A stretch of DNA of 64,000 nt from Diphasiastrum complanatum (GCA_029204225.1 CM055097.1:40192820-40256819), one strand, 5' to 3'. Positions 21,215 to 33,060 are shown, counted from the stretch's first letter. Translations and numbers: made by a program. Notes: generated by a model from the sequence alone, not told the origin.

Positions 21215-22301
21215 GAGGGAGATAAAAAAAAACTCTAAAGAACGATTGAATTGTTGGTCTGCTCCCATCACCTAGAGTCACTGCTCTATTGTTTTCGAGC
21301 TCTCTGAAGTCGATCAAGATCTTCTTGTTGCAGGTGATGTGTGACGTTGCTCATGAATCAATGACTACATCATAGTCGTGTTTAGTGTAGCTTGTTGAAG
21401 CTTCATCAAGTATTGTGAAGGCTTCGTCACCTCTATCTGCATCCTTGGATGACTCTACAACATTAGCTTTTTCAGCTTTGTTCTTTCTTTTTGGGTTGAA
21501 TCTGCAATCGTATGCAGAATGCCCCTTCTTCTTGTAGTGCATGCAAGGTATTGCTGGATTGAACCAGTATTTGTTGGCTGTAAACCCTAAACCCTAAACC
21601 CTATTCAAGAAGAAGATTGTTGATTTGAGAATTTCGTCTTCTCGAATCTTGGCTTGTTCTTGTTTTTCTTCTTTCTTTTCATGAAGAGGGCCTTTTCTGG
21701 ATCACTGCTTCCCTCTCCTTTTTCTCTCATCAGTCTCTCATCAGCGACAAGACTGACTGCTTTGTCAAATGTCATATCTGATAGACTCAGTATGAGCATT
21801 CTCAACGTCTAATAGGACGTCGGTAGAGATTTCATGAAGTACATCAGCTGCTGTGGTGCTGGGACCTGGTGCTCCTGTCCTGATGCAGCGAGTTGAACAA
21901 AGATCGTTCTGATCTTCTCAACGTGCTGATCCAACTGGTTGTCATCCCATCATATGGATTGCATGATTGTGAAGGTGCATGACTAAAGCTGTAGTCCTCA
22001 CTTCATACTTCTGTTTTAATATTTCCCATGCTGCATGGCTGCTTTCGTAGTCTTCAATCTGCATGAGTAGATCTTCATTTATGGATGAAACAATGATCGC
22101 CATTGCGTGCTCATCTTTTCTGATCCATTCAGCTCTCCTGGGGTCTCCCTCCAGAGGCTGCCTCTCTGAGAGTTCGGTCACTGACTGGATGCCTTCGTCC
22201 TTCAGAAGTGCTTTGATCTTGAATTTTCAGATCCTGTAATTTGCGCCATCGAGACTGATTGCTACTCTTGTCTGGATTGTAGGAAACTGTTTTGTATTCA
22301 T
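21215..22301 (-). pseudogene. Ty1-copia gag-protease segment, inverted relative to its pol
   Basis: Read on the minus strand from an ATG at 22301: MNTKQFPTIQTRVAISLDGA, a TGA in place of Trp in the conserved YRIWKFKIKALL, then the UBN2 region (INEDLLMQIEDYESSHAAWE), a Lys-rich stretch, a zinc knuckle CMHYKKKGHSAYDC, and the protease motif with the Gly of DSGAT changed to a stop (VIDS-stop-ATSHITC). The open sequence ends in TIQSF...LPLSDL near 21215. The matching pol starts at 22575 on the plus strand, so this piece has been flipped. A telomere-type repeat interrupts it at 21581-21603. Confidence 0.8.
21581..21603 (+). repeat. Interstitial telomere-type repeat (CCCTAAA)3
   Basis: Three tandem copies of the plant telomere unit (taaaccctaaaccctaaacc and on) inside the copia gag, between the Lys-rich segment and the zinc knuckle. 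The gag frames on either side do not join directly across it. Confidence 0.9.
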
Positions 22302-22574
22302 TTCGTATTCGCGAATGATTTTGTGTCTTTGAATTTTTTTTTGCGCGGAAGCTTCACAGGAACCTAGACACGCGACTGCACATCACAGAACACATTCTTT
22401 CTAGCAATCAAAATAGATGACGCAAGACAGGGAGATACACGAAAATAGAGCAACTGTATTATGATTTTAGTTTTTAGAGTGAGATCGTCAGTGTCTCAAA
22501 GGCATCCAAGCAGAGATGCCATGAGCACTCTATGTGTCCTCACTTAGAAAAGATTTGCTATTTGTCTCCAAGAT

Positions 22575-24075
22575 GGCAGATCTTGGCATTTGAGTTTTGT
22601 TTGACGACAACACATGCCGTATGATCGAGAAGATGACAAACAAGTTGCTGATGGTTGGATGCAGAGAAGGAAACCTCTACCAGGCCAAGATAATCAGCAA
22701 CTCTGATAGCATATTAAATTCATCAGAAAATGAAGATCAGCTCTGGCATTTGGAGAATGTATCATCTGAACATGCGGAGCCTGTATGACATGAGCAAAAA
22801 ATACATTGTCACAGGTCTCAAGATTTCAAGGCCCAAAATCGAGTTCTGCGAAGCCTGTCAAAAAGGCAAGCAACATCAAAATCCATTCACGCATGAGGGA
22901 AGAAGAGCCAAGGAAGTTCTTGAGCTCGTCCACTTTGATGTTGTGGACCGATGAAGATGGATTTGCTCTCAAGTTCGAGGTATTTTCTGACATTCATAGA
23001 TGACTACAGCCGAATGACCACAATCTACTACTTGAAGAAGAAATCTGAAGTGGTTGATTCCTTCAAGAAGTTTGTGGCATTTGCAGAGCGACACACCTCG
23101 AAAAAGATACAGATCCTTAGATCTGACAACGGAGGTGAATAGAAAAGCAAAGAATTCTCAAAATTCTACGAAGAATAGGGGATCAAACACCAGTTCACTC
23201 CTGCATACATACCAGAGTACAATGGTGTTGTAGAAAGAAGAAACAAAACGCTAGTCGAAGGAGCCAGATGCATGATGGCACATGCTCAATTGCCAAGTCA
23301 ATTCTGGGTTGAGGCAATAGCTGCAGTTGTACACCTGCAGAACAGATCAACAACGACAGCGCTCGATAACAAAATGCCGTACAAAATGTGGACAGGTAGA
23401 AAGCCTGATCTATCATACGTACATGTGTTCGGATGTGCAGCATATAAGCACATTTCAAAAGAGAAAAGAAGCAAGCTCGATGACAAATCAGAGCAAACAA
23501 TTATGGTCGGCTATTCAAACAGAACACAAGTGTACAGGCTCTACGATCCAACCACAAAAAAGGTTGTTTCGAACAGAGATGTGAAGCTCAATGAGTCCAC
23601 ATTCCCTGGACTGAAAGATGAAAAACGCCATGAGATCTTCACACTGCTGCCCATTCAAGAGGGAGATCGAGGACATACATCAAATCAGAATGCAGAGCCA
23701 CAGACTCCAGAGTAGCAGAAAGCAGAGGATCAACTCCACAAATAAGAAATGTTCGAGCAGCGACAAAACGAACCTAGAAGATCAACAAGACAGAGAAGAC
23801 TTTCAGACCATTACTCTGACAATCTTCAGTGGAGCGAAGACACACAGTTTGAGTACTACAGCTTCACTGAAGAGCCAACAACATATCAAGAAGCTATCTA
23901 GAGTCCAGAAGGAGAATTCTGGAAGCAGGCAATGTCAGAGGAGATCGAATCGATGAGGCAAAACGGGGCATGGACATTAGAGCCACTGCCAGAAAACAGG
24001 AAAATAGTCGACTACAAGTGGATATACAAGAAAAAGATGAAATTAGATGGCATCATTGGCCGCTACAATGCAGTC
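22575..24075 (+). pseudogene. Ty1-copia pol: GAG-pre-integrase, integrase and start of RT
   Basis: The plus strand carries, in order, the protease/pre-integrase junction (LFDDNTCRMIEKMTNKLLMV), a finger-like EFCEACQKGKQHQNPF, the integrase core (FLTFIDDYSRMTTIYYLKKK, ILRSDNGGE, NGVVERRNKTLVEGARCMM), the linker to RT (VFGCAAYKHISKEKRSKL, IMVGYSNRTQVYRLY) and the RT entry (FWKQAMSEEIESMRQNGAW, KIVDYKWIYKKKMKLDG). It is broken by stops after GGE and in KFYEE-stop-GI, by frame changes near 22750-22950 and 23715-23930, and by loss of the RT core after 24075. It belongs with the inverted gag-protease just to its left. Confidence 0.85.
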
Positions 24076-24700
24076 TGGTCGTTGTCTTCCTCGAAGACCT
24101 TTCAATTTCTACCCAAGAATCATTATCATCAATCTAATTTCCTTTATTTGAACAAATATTCACATATATAACAATTATCCATTTGTTTGTCTCTACACTG
24201 GAGTATTAATTCAGAATCAAAAAATATACTAGTAGGCGATAATCTCGATTGATTTGGGTTGATGTTCTTTGAATAAAGACATCACCATTATGTAATCACA
24301 ATTACATGAAACAATGGGCAAAATAGTACTTTATTTTAGAAGTCAAGTCCAACAACTAAAGAAACTCATTTTAATCATAGTCTATAATTTGTCCACAATT
24401 TCTTATAGATAATAGTGCTTCTTGGTATATAAATTCTTAGAGTATTCAAATATTCTAACACACAACAGTTCAATCAACCAAGATCTCTAGGAGACCTATT
24501 GAGTCTCAAACAATTATAACTCAATCCAGAGCACTACAGTTACTCTAATGAGGTAAAGGCCCCATTTCTAACATATCAACAATCCATCTAAATCTCAATA
24601 GATTTAACTATCTCCTATAAAATTGGAGATGTAGATTGAACTCATACACAAGCACATATAGACTCCAATCTGGACTACAAACACACATGATTGTTATTTC
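24076..24700. other. Non-coding stretch between copia pol and Penelope-like RT
   Basis: AT-rich. No gene, LTR boundary or RNA recognised. Confidence 0.4.
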
Positions 24701-24739
24701 TCAAAATTAGACACTGTTTTTACTGGAGCTCTTGGTATG

Positions 24740-25255
24740 CTGACTCCTCTCCTAATGGAGGGAGAAGGTCTTAAGGCAAATACTTACCAAAGTATCCTTA
24801 ATGTGGACGCTAATCTTTTCTAGCAGTGCGATTCATCTTCTGAATTTTACCTCAACGTTCCAACGAAGATTAAAGATATGTGGACAACTGACATAGCTAA
24901 ATGCTATGAGAATATTCCATTGAATGGCCCGGATGGACTGAAAATAGTAATGAGTAAACTTGTGAGATTTGCCTTCAAGCATACTAGATTTGATATCATA
25001 AGGGATGGGAAGTTCAAATGGGCATGGAAATTGAAATATTCCAGCGGATGGAATACTATAGATAGGAGTAAACTATGTGAATGGAATGACTTCTTGATAA
25101 ACAACTGTATCATCAGACTATGTGACAAAACGTGGAGACAAATTTGTGGTATACCTATGGGATTCTCCTGCCCAAGAATAAAAAGACAGAAACACATATA
25201 TACTCCAAACTTTTCTAAGCAAGTGAAAAAATATACATGCATAAGTGGTGGCTGA
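24740..25255 (+). pseudogene. Penelope-like reverse transcriptase fragment
   Basis: In one plus frame, interrupted once by TAG near 24821, the sequence reads NTYQSILNVDANLF, stop, QCDSSSEFYLNVPTKIKDMW, then TTDIAKCYENIPLNGPDGL and, about 70 residues on, TWRQICGIPMGFSCP. A D.tkCYENIPl block followed by GIPMGfscsP is the pattern of Penelope-like element reverse transcriptases (RT motifs A and B'), distinct from LINE, copia and gypsy RT. The catalytic YxDD block is missing: similarity ends after MGFSCP and gypsy integrase follows within 30 bp. I judge the family from motif spacing only. Confidence 0.6.
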
Positions 25256-25279
25256 ATCTCCAAGAGACTCGGAAGACAC

Positions 25280-26459
25280 TTAATCATGGAAAGCTTTCGA
25301 GAAAGCTTTCCTACTAGAGTTCTTGCTTACCAATGAACTTGATAGGGCAGGTTATCCAGATATACATAGGACTTTGGACTTGGTTAGAAGAGAGTTTTAT
25401 TGGCCAAAACTCAAGCCATTTGTTGAGTCTTATGTGGTTAAACGTAAACCTTGTTAGCTAGCGAAAGCGGAACGCTTAAAGACTAGAGGGTTGTTACATC
25501 TCTTAGATATCCCTCAGAAACGATGGGAAAGCATATCTATGGATTTTGTAGTTGGACTTCCAAAGAACCAACTTCAGAATGATTCTATTTGGGCATAGTG
25601 GATAAGTCAACTAAGTTAGTTACATTCATAACAATAAAGTCAACTACAAAGGGTTCTGATTTAGCCTAGATCTTTGTGGAAAGATTATTCAGGCTTTATG
25701 GATTGCCAAGTGGTATTGCTAGTGACAGATCCTGAATCAGATGGTCAGATGGAAAGGACTAATCAGACTATGGAGGATATGTTGAGGACTTATGTCTCAC
25801 AGACAGTCTCTATGGAAAGATTGATTTTTTTTTTATTGAGTTTTCTTACAATAGTAGAAAACATTCTGCTATAGGTTATAGTCCATTTATGTTGATGTAC
25901 GGTTTTCAACCTAGATCTCCGATAAATGTGGAGACGAAGTCTGTTAAGATCCAGAAACTTGCAGATTTCCTGCATGATATGCAAGAAATATTGCAAGTGG
26001 CACATGATAGTATCCGAAGTGCTCATGATAGAGCTAAGCACTATGCTGATCTTAAGAGCTCTCCCAAAGATTTTTAAGTTGATGACTGGGTATATCTTAG
26101 AATTCCAAAAGATGCGAAGACTATGCGTACGGAAAAGCATTATAATTTGTCTACTAGATATCGTGGACCATTCTGGATTATAAGAAAAAGTGTTTTTTAA
26201 GCTTATGCATTTGATCTTCAAGATAAGTCGACTGGTCATTCAGTGTTTCATGTAAGTCGGTTAAAATTAATTTTACATGAAGGTGAAGTAGTTGGTTCTG
26301 ATGAGGATCTTACCCACTAGGAGGATTTATCGCTTAGTGTACCTTTGGAACCTCTACTTGATTAGGTGGAAGGGTCGGACTGAGGATGATGATTCGTTGG
26401 GAAGGGTTGAAAGCATAAAGAAAAACCTCCTTGGTTTTCACTTTTGTGAACATAAGTAA
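25280..26459 (+). pseudogene. Ty3-gypsy integrase with C-terminal tail, degenerate
   Basis: The plus strand shows the integrase zinc-binding region (AGYPDIHRTLDLVRREFYWP with C.. remnants), the core start (IPQKRWESISMDFVVGLPK), QMERTNQTMEDMLRTYVSQT, then FQPRSPINVETKSVKIQKLA and a GPFWIIRKSVF/FHVSRLK-like tail leading to a polypurine tract. Many stops and shifts (for example after KRKPC, and through 25600-25680) show decay. The central catalytic Asp region looks deleted. It ends directly at an LTR with the expected polypurine tract. Confidence 0.75.
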
Positions 26460-26700
26460 TTCAAGGGGGGAAGAATGTTACGTCCATGTCTAGTATGTGA
26501 GATTTGGAATAATTTCTTATATGGATAGCCAGTACTCCAGTGTATAAGATTGTTAGTTACGGCACATCATTCTATGCTTGGCCGGTAACGTAATTAATAA
26601 TCTTACGAGGGCCCAGGTACTCTAATTGGACCCCAATTAGATGATGTAAGGTCAGTACGCTATACCTCTGCTACATATAGGGCTGTGGGGTAACAAGAGT
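26460..26700 (+). mobile_element. Polypurine tract and 3' LTR start of the gypsy element, truncated
   Basis: ttcaaggggggaagaa (polypurine tract) is followed by the LTR start tgttacgtccatgtctagta at 26476. The LTR shares its first 170 or so bases with the minus-strand LTRs at 29158-29602 and 31803-32269, for example the ggatagcc and cgtaattaataat segments. It is cut near 26700, where LINE sequence begins. Confidence 0.75.
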
Positions 26701-26740
26701 ATAAAAAAAAGTGACATTTACTCGAGGCATTCCAAATAAA

Positions 26741-27666
26741 TCATCGAAAACAGAACGCTCTAACTGCACAAGGGAGGCCCCTTCCCGAGTTTGGCAGAAA
26801 AGCTGCATGTCGCATGCGAAAAATAGGGCCTGTAAAAAGCACGTCAAAGTAAGTGTAAGAAGATACAACCTCCAAGGGATGCCTATCAAAGATGAGTTCT
26901 TGGCGCTGCATAAAAGCTCTTGATGTGTTGAAAACCATAACTTTGGTTTTCAATATGTTAACCTCCAATCCCCATCTGCTGTAGAAGGCATGAAGACTAT
27001 CTAGTTGTCGTTGTAATCCCTCTTTGATAGAAGATAAGAGAACCACATCATCTGCATATAAAAGTATAGCAATCAAGATACTCCCAAGCCTGCAACTTGT
27101 GCCACCACATCCCTCAATGACTCTCTCAAGCTGATCAATATATAGCCCTAACAGAGTTGGAGAAAGAAAACAATCTTGTTTCACACCAATAGTGCTCCAG
27201 ATATGATCTGAGATGCCAATGTCACTCCGAAAACAGCCAAGGACTATCTCATATACTGCCATCACTGCCAAGATCATGTCAATTAAAAATCAAGATCATG
27301 TAGACGCTGAATGATAAGGGATCGTGGTATAGAGTCGAGGGCTTTTCTGAAATAAACAAAACAACACTTGGCCCAATGCATGTAATCTCCTACACTTTGC
27401 CTCAAAAGGATGTTGTCATATAGCTTAGCAATGATATGCCCAGTCATAATGGTTCGATAAATTACCAAGATTCATGGGTCACCAGTTTTATGAATGGGAT
27501 GAATAATGTTGGTACACCAGGAGGAAGGGAAATTGGAGACAATTGCTCGATTGAGCAAAGTGGCTAGGGCAGGCGATTGTGTGTCTGCAACATGGATTAA
27601 TAGTTCGGACTGGAGGTCATCAATATCATGGGTGCGATGGGTTTTCAGTCTCTTGATGGCTGTCAT
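26741..27666 (-). pseudogene. LINE reverse transcriptase domain
   Basis: Two frame-shifted blocks. 27666-27283 holds the fingers and entry region, with an internal deletion between KLYDNILL and the FRKALDSI (AFDxI-type) motif. 27277-26741 holds motifs B (GVKQDCFLSP) and C (YADD), both intact, plus the thumb (GLEVNILKTKVMVFN). YADD retains both catalytic Asp residues. Motif A reads FRKALDSI, so the first catalytic Asp region is altered (F.KAFD expected). Confidence 0.75.
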
Positions 27667-27857
27667 GACCCTGTCTGAGGTGAAGAAAGTGAAAGCAGTC
27701 GGCCGGGGAGAAATGGAGATGGGTGTGTCTGTGGGTGCAATATATAAGATAGTGGCGTATGTAGTCTAGGTATGAAGGTGAGTGAGGGGAGGAGGTGGGA
27801 TACGGGGAATGAATTCCCTCTGGAAGGCACCGGTGGAGGAACTGCAAAGGGAATTGA

Positions 27858-28442
27858 CTAAGCTTTTCTCTTTTTGAGTTTCATACACCCATTTCTCTGA
27901 CGGAGGGCATGGTGGAAAGATCGATGAGCTACAGGAAGAAGATATGTATTATGCAATCTAGCTTGGATGACTTGGAGATGAAGAAAATGACACTCGACGT
28001 CAAACCAGGGAGGTCGGATAGGATGTGGTGAAGTGGGTGGGTGCTGATGTGGTTTGGAGGAAAAGAAAAGTGATGCAGCAATATGGAGTGAAGTGCTAAG
28101 GAAGATAGCTTGTGTTTCCAATGGTGTGTGGTGTGGAAAAGGACAAATAAATGAGTTGACAGCCACCTGGTATGTCTTGATGTAGGAACGATCAAAAGTG
28201 TACTTGGGTGTGCGAGAGATAAATGGAACAGTGGGTGGTTGGGAAGTCGTGATAGAGCCCATACTGAAAGATAGAAATGAGTGATCGGAGAGGGTGGTGG
28301 AAAGAATGTGAAAATCTGATATGAGTGGGATAAAAGTTGGTGACCCCATGAAATAGTTGACAACACTATGTCCTCCTCTGTGTGAGTGGCAAGTGAAGCT
28401 GCTAGAGTGTGGCCAACAAGCTAAGCCATTGTAAATGGCCAA
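27858..28442 (-). pseudogene. LINE endonuclease C-terminal part and linker
   Basis: A 194-codon frame starting MAIYNGLACWPHSSSFTCHS. It includes the S-V-V-N-Y motif (usually SVVDY, so the catalytic-region Asp is Asn here) and the terminal SDHSFLSF motif with the conserved Asp-His. The rest is a polar linker rich in His, Pro and Ser before the RT. Upstream endonuclease motifs lie in other frames. Confidence 0.7.
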
Positions 28443-29023
28443 ATCGTGAGCTTCACCCTATCTGTAAAAGGTACTCTCCATAGTTCGAGATAGGGCCCAT
28501 CCTGTCCTCTGAGGCCCTGTTGATACCAATGTCCTTGCAATCAATAGCTCATGTACATAATATGTCAGCAGTGTCATGGAAATCCACCTGTCTGGTAGCA
28601 GTCCTAGCATTAAAGTCGTCAGTGAGAAGGACATAACTCCGATTTGTAAATCTGACAATATGTGTTGAGAGATCAACATAAGGAGAGCTTGATCCATCCG
28701 CAAATAAGGAGGACTTTGGAGGGAATTAACAAGTAGCAATGAAGAGATCCCTATCCAAACCAATAGCTCATCTAGTAATATGAATCCATATGTATCGTGC
28801 CTATACATCATGTCGGATAAACTATATAGCTGGCTGTATTGACTCTCGATAAAGACATGCAACTCCACCCAAAACTCTACCATTCGCTGATAGAGTCTCT
28901 ATCCTATAAACTGAATCTCATTTGTAGCTTGCAAATGTAGGTAGTCCTCACTCTGGGCTCTCGTGTGTCTCCATAAAAAAAAGTATATCTCTGTTTGTGA
29001 TGAAATCGATAAGATCTCCAGCT

Positions 29024-29112
29024 GTGAATGATGAGTGTATGCCATTATAGTGGATGATGAGTGTATGATGAGTGTATGCCATTATAGTGGATGATGAGTG
29101 TATGCCATTACA
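29024..29112. repeat. Tandem duplication inside the LINE endonuclease start
   Basis: The unit gatgagtgtatgccattata and following gtgg occurs three times with a partial fourth (29029-29110). It expands the N-terminal endonuclease frame into repeated His/Ser-rich peptide between LWNCNGI and DLIDFITNRDI. Confidence 0.8.
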
Positions 29113-29157
29113 GTTCCATAATCCAAGATGCAGGTGGTGTGGAAGGGATGCTCCCAT

Positions 29158-32100
29158 GCCAACCTAAAGGACACATGTGGAGCAAAACCACCCTACCAAC
29201 AGGAATTGGCTAGTCAATACACTAGCCACTTCATCCCCCATGCCAAGGTGAATGAATGCAAGACAGGAGGGGCTCCTAGCTTTAAGGATCAAAAAATCTA
29301 GTGGGTAGATGGGCGAGATTCCACTAGTATATATTCTCTCCCATGAGGAGAGAATATTTCTCTTAGGATCCCCATGAAACCTGAATAAGCCACTAACCTA
29401 CTATTCTTGCATTATAGTAGTCAAACACTATGCAAGTGCTCCTATGTCCAATTATAGGTCTGGGCCCTCATATGATTATTAATTACATTACCGACCAAGT
29501 CCAAGAATGATGAGGCATAACTAATAACCATATACATTGGAGTGACCGGCTATCCATGTTAGGAATTATTCCGATTCCCTCATACTGGACATGGACGTAA
29601 CATTCTTCTCCCCTTAAACCAGTTTTGTCCTCACAATGACAAACTAGGATAGACCCACTTTGTATGCTTTTAACTCTTTCCCACGAATTATTATCATCAA
29701 TCTCACCAACCAACCTAATCAAACACTCATAGATGGAATGATTTCTCAATTGTTTATCTTTGATTCGGTAAAAAGAACTTAATTCTTTTACTAGCTAGAA
29801 GTACTCTTAGTTATCTCAGGTATCATAAAGAAATACTTTATAATAGCAAAGAATCCAAATTACTAGATTCTTGTATGAAACCCATGCCATCTGCTTTCAC
29901 TTGCAAATTCTTGGGATTTGATCCAAATCCAATTGCAAAACAGAGATGGTTCCATAAATGGATTATCTGACTGCCAAAACTAAATTCCCAATTGTATTCT
30001 CACTTGTTAATTGAAATTAATTTTAATAATTGGATCACTTGGTCAACCAATTATCTAACCCTCAGCCTTCATCTCTCTCTTCCCTTCCCGAATGTGGTTC
30101 ATGCTTAAAGCCCCAAAAAGGACCAATTTGGAATCAGTAGTACTTTTAACTACAAATCAGCCAGACAGTTTTAATTGTTCATTAGTTAAGTGCCGCACTC
30201 AACTACTGGCAAATCTACCTGTAGATCGGCATAAAAATTGTTCCAACAAAATTTGCGTTATTCTTGGTCTTTATGATCAAATAAAACAAGAAATACCCTT
30301 TATTGACAGATTCCAAAATCGTCAACCAAAAGTGAAAGGTATTGTGACCTTATAAAACTGACTGATCACAATTTAGTAAGATCATTCAATTTATAAACAA
30401 AATTTGCTTAATCAATAACCAACGAATTTGAACAAATCCAAAACATCCATGGTCCTTTCAAAAATTTACATAACTGGGATTTTAAATTTTGTTCGATATG
30501 GACCAGAATTGTGAAAATCGATGTAAAGCATCGACTTGGCAGTTTCACAGTTACCATCACATTTCGAATAGATTCCAAACATCTGACATGCATCAGACAT
30601 GACATGCAGTGATTTTTTTTAAAATCAGATTTTTACGTAAATTGCCTAGTAACTAGGAAATCAGCTTATTGAACTAGAATTGTTAAAAATAGCTTCATGC
30701 ATGAAATTTCTCTGATCAATCTACTGAACACCCATGTACCATGCGTTCAATCATGCATACAGGTCTATCCATACATTTTCAACAATAGAAAAGTACTAAA
30801 CTGAGTAACATGCATGTATGCATCAGAACAATTTGAATTTTTTTTGATTTTTAGCTAAAAAATTGTCAAACTTCAGATAGCCATAACTTTCTCTACAAGA
30901 CACCAAATTGGTCATTGTAAAGCATAGTACGGAGGGAGAGTAGGTTTGCAAGACAACTGACACATCACCCTGCCACCTAGGCTTCACACATGTGAGCTGT
31001 ATCTGTCCAAAAATCTGTAGGAGGGTGCACTTTTTCAAGGTGGTATCATAAAAAATCCATCTTCAGCCCAATAAGCATCCAATCAAAGGTTTATGCTCAA
31101 AAATCCTCAAAATACACTATTTTTTTTTGACTTTTTGAGACCCTTAATGGTGTCCAATCCTAAAAGACTTCATGAAAGACTTAGGAAAGCATCATTACAC
31201 CTCTGAAAATGTGCATGCAAAGTATTGGCCAGGAAGTTTATGAAAAACCCAAAATTAGTCCAAAAACCAGACCAATTTTGACCATAATTTGATCAAATCC
31301 ACAATTAAGTGCATCAAACCCAAATCCTTGTAAATAAATTACATGCACGCACTACAAGTTCTGATGTCAGTCAATTATGGTCTTCATAACCCATTTCTAG
31401 TCCAAAAAATCACCAATTTTTGGCTAAAAATCACTATCTAATCACTCTTTTGACTTTTCAACCGGCATGCAATCATTAGATCCAATCAATAATGACTGTA
31501 AAACAAAAAGTACAATCTGGAAAACGTACTAGATCATTAGCTAAGATAAATTCCAGACAAAAATCTTGAATTCTAGGTGAAAAATCACAAAAAAAACCCT
31601 CAAAAATCCATTGATTTCCATCAAAATCTGTGGAGAAAATCCATAATCATGGCTGAAATCAAACCAAATCAGAGAAGCCACTTACTTGGAGGTCAATTCC
31701 ACCACCTGGAAGTACAAAACAAGCAGGAAATACCAAAAAGTTGGGAAAAAACACAAAGCAACTCCACCTTCTGATTGATGCAAAGCCTTGTTTTGATACC
31801 ATTGTCAGGATTGCAAGTGAAGATCCAACTAGATCCTGTTACATGCAACCAAAAGGACACATGTGGAGCAAAACCACCAACATGAAATGGCTAGTTAATA
31901 CCCTAACCACTTCACCCCCATGCCAAGGTGAATGAATGTAAGAGAGGAGGGGCTCCTGGCTTCAAGGATCAGAAAATCCAATAGGTAGATGGGCGAGTTT
32001 TCACTAGTATATATACTCAGGAGAGAATATTCCTCTTAGGTTTCCCATGCACCCTGAATACGCAACTGACCTCCTATTCTTGCATTATAGCAGTCAAACA

Positions 32101-32269
32101 CCATGCAATGTCCAATTATATGTCTGGGCCCTCATATGATTATTAATTACATTATCGACCAAGTTCGGAATGACAAGGCAGAGGCATAACTAATAACCAT
32201 ATACACTGGAGTGACCTGCTATCTATGTCAGGAATTATTTCGATTCCCTCATATTGGACATGGACGTAA
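29158..32269 (-). mobile_element. Non-coding LTR retrotransposon derivative (LARD/TRIM-like), about 3.1 kb
   Basis: Minus orientation. The 5' LTR is 32269-31803 (467 bp), the primer-binding site tggtatcaaaac is at 31801-31790, and the interior of about 2.2 kb shows no coding capacity. The polypurine tract ttaaggggagaagaa lies just above 29602, and the 3' LTR 29602-29158 lacks its last 60 or so bases. LTRs begin TGTTACGTCCATGTC (first two bases altered in the 5' copy) and end TCCTGACA. The LTRs belong to the same family as the gypsy LTR at 26476, so this is probably a gypsy-derived non-autonomous element. The interior contains many short caaaaat / ttttgact motifs typical of decayed AT-rich sequence. 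Confidence 0.75.
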
Positions 32270-32640
32270 TTTCTATGGGCTGTTTCCGGATGTAGTACCA
32301 TCAAGGTACCGAACAACTCCATCACGATAGATCACCCGAATTCCGATAACTTTGGCGGTTTGGAATGCTTGTTGGCGTCACTCTTCAACCTGAATATAGG
32401 TAAGATCATCATCCATGAAGATCTTAGTGTCTTTCAACTTGGCTATTTTTCGCAAGGTTTCTTTACGACACTAAGGTGACGTAAAGTGGATGATCAAAGT
32501 AGTGGTGTCTTTCTTAGTATGCCGTGATAGTCCATTGTTTGAAATGGGATGTAGGATCTATGGGATAAGTCTGAGGAGCCCCATATTCTAATGGCACAAT
32601 GGGAGCTTTAGCCCGCTAGTGCTGAATTTTCTTATAAAAC
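32270..32640 (-). pseudogene. Degenerate transposon open frame
   Basis: The minus strand encodes KETLRKIAKLKDTKIFMDDD, LTYIQVEE, stop, then AFQTAKVIGIRVIYRDGVVR and YLDGTTSG. The 'hydrophobic-DDDLT..Q...R' pattern followed by a VIYRDG strand is one I associate with small proteins encoded by plant retroelements upstream of their RT, but I cannot name the family. The 5' LTR above sits directly beside it, so that element may have inserted into it. Confidence 0.35.
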
Positions 32641-32747
32641 ATGCAAACTTTTTTACTCGTAAAGTTATCATTTTTGGCTCATGGACAATGTCCCAACAAG
32701 AACACAAAATGTATATGGGATGGGAGAGCAAGAACACATAATGTATT

Positions 32748-32874
32748 ATGGAAGGGGTTGGGCAGAGGCCATTTCGCCCGGTTCGGATTTTCAAAATTTT
32801 TTAGGCTCGGCCCCTCCTAAATTTTTTTTAAAATTTTTTACCGGGCAGAATGGCCTCTGCCCGGCTCCTTCCAT
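32748..32874. repeat. Foldback (MITE-like) inverted repeat
   Basis: 34-nt arms (32748-32781 and 32841-32874) are complementary at about 30 positions, with the core gggcagaggccatt / aatggcctctgccc. They are separated by a 59-bp AT-rich loop. A further palindrome ccattgcgtaatgg follows, and a related cgtaatggatttttg end lies inverted near 33080-33094. Confidence 0.7.
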
Positions 32875-33060
32875 TGCGTAATGGATTTTTGATCCCTTTT
32901 TAAACCAATCCTTTGTTGCCACATTGCAGGCGCAAGCAAAATCAACACTAAAAAAATTTGAGACCAATCCGATGCTGCCACGTGGCAGACGTAGGTAGAA
33001 TCTGCACTAATTAAAAAAAAAAAAAACAGGTGACTATTCTGCTTTCTAATCTGTTTAGAA

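Larger units (their letters stand above)
26705..29157 (-). mobile_element. LINE relic with endonuclease and reverse transcriptase, minus strand
   Basis: Read on the minus strand: endonuclease start LGLWNCNGI ... ITNRDILFFMETHES (29130-28950), a frame-shifted DDFNARTATRQVDFHD block (about 28620-28570), the endonuclease C-terminus (GLACWPHSSSFTC, GGHSVVNYFMGSP, STTLSDHSFLSF) in an intact 194-codon frame, then RT: LLNRAIVSNFPSSWCTNIIHP, YRTIMTGHIIAKLYDNILLR, a shortened middle, GVKQDCFLSPTLLGLYIDQL and the catalytic ILLYADDVVLLSS, followed by GLEVNILKTKVMVFN. Order and motifs are those of an ORF2 with AP-type endonuclease. The 5' end, the C-terminal knuckle and the 3' tail are missing, and frames are broken. 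It lies between two pieces of gypsy-type LTR. Confidence 0.8.
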
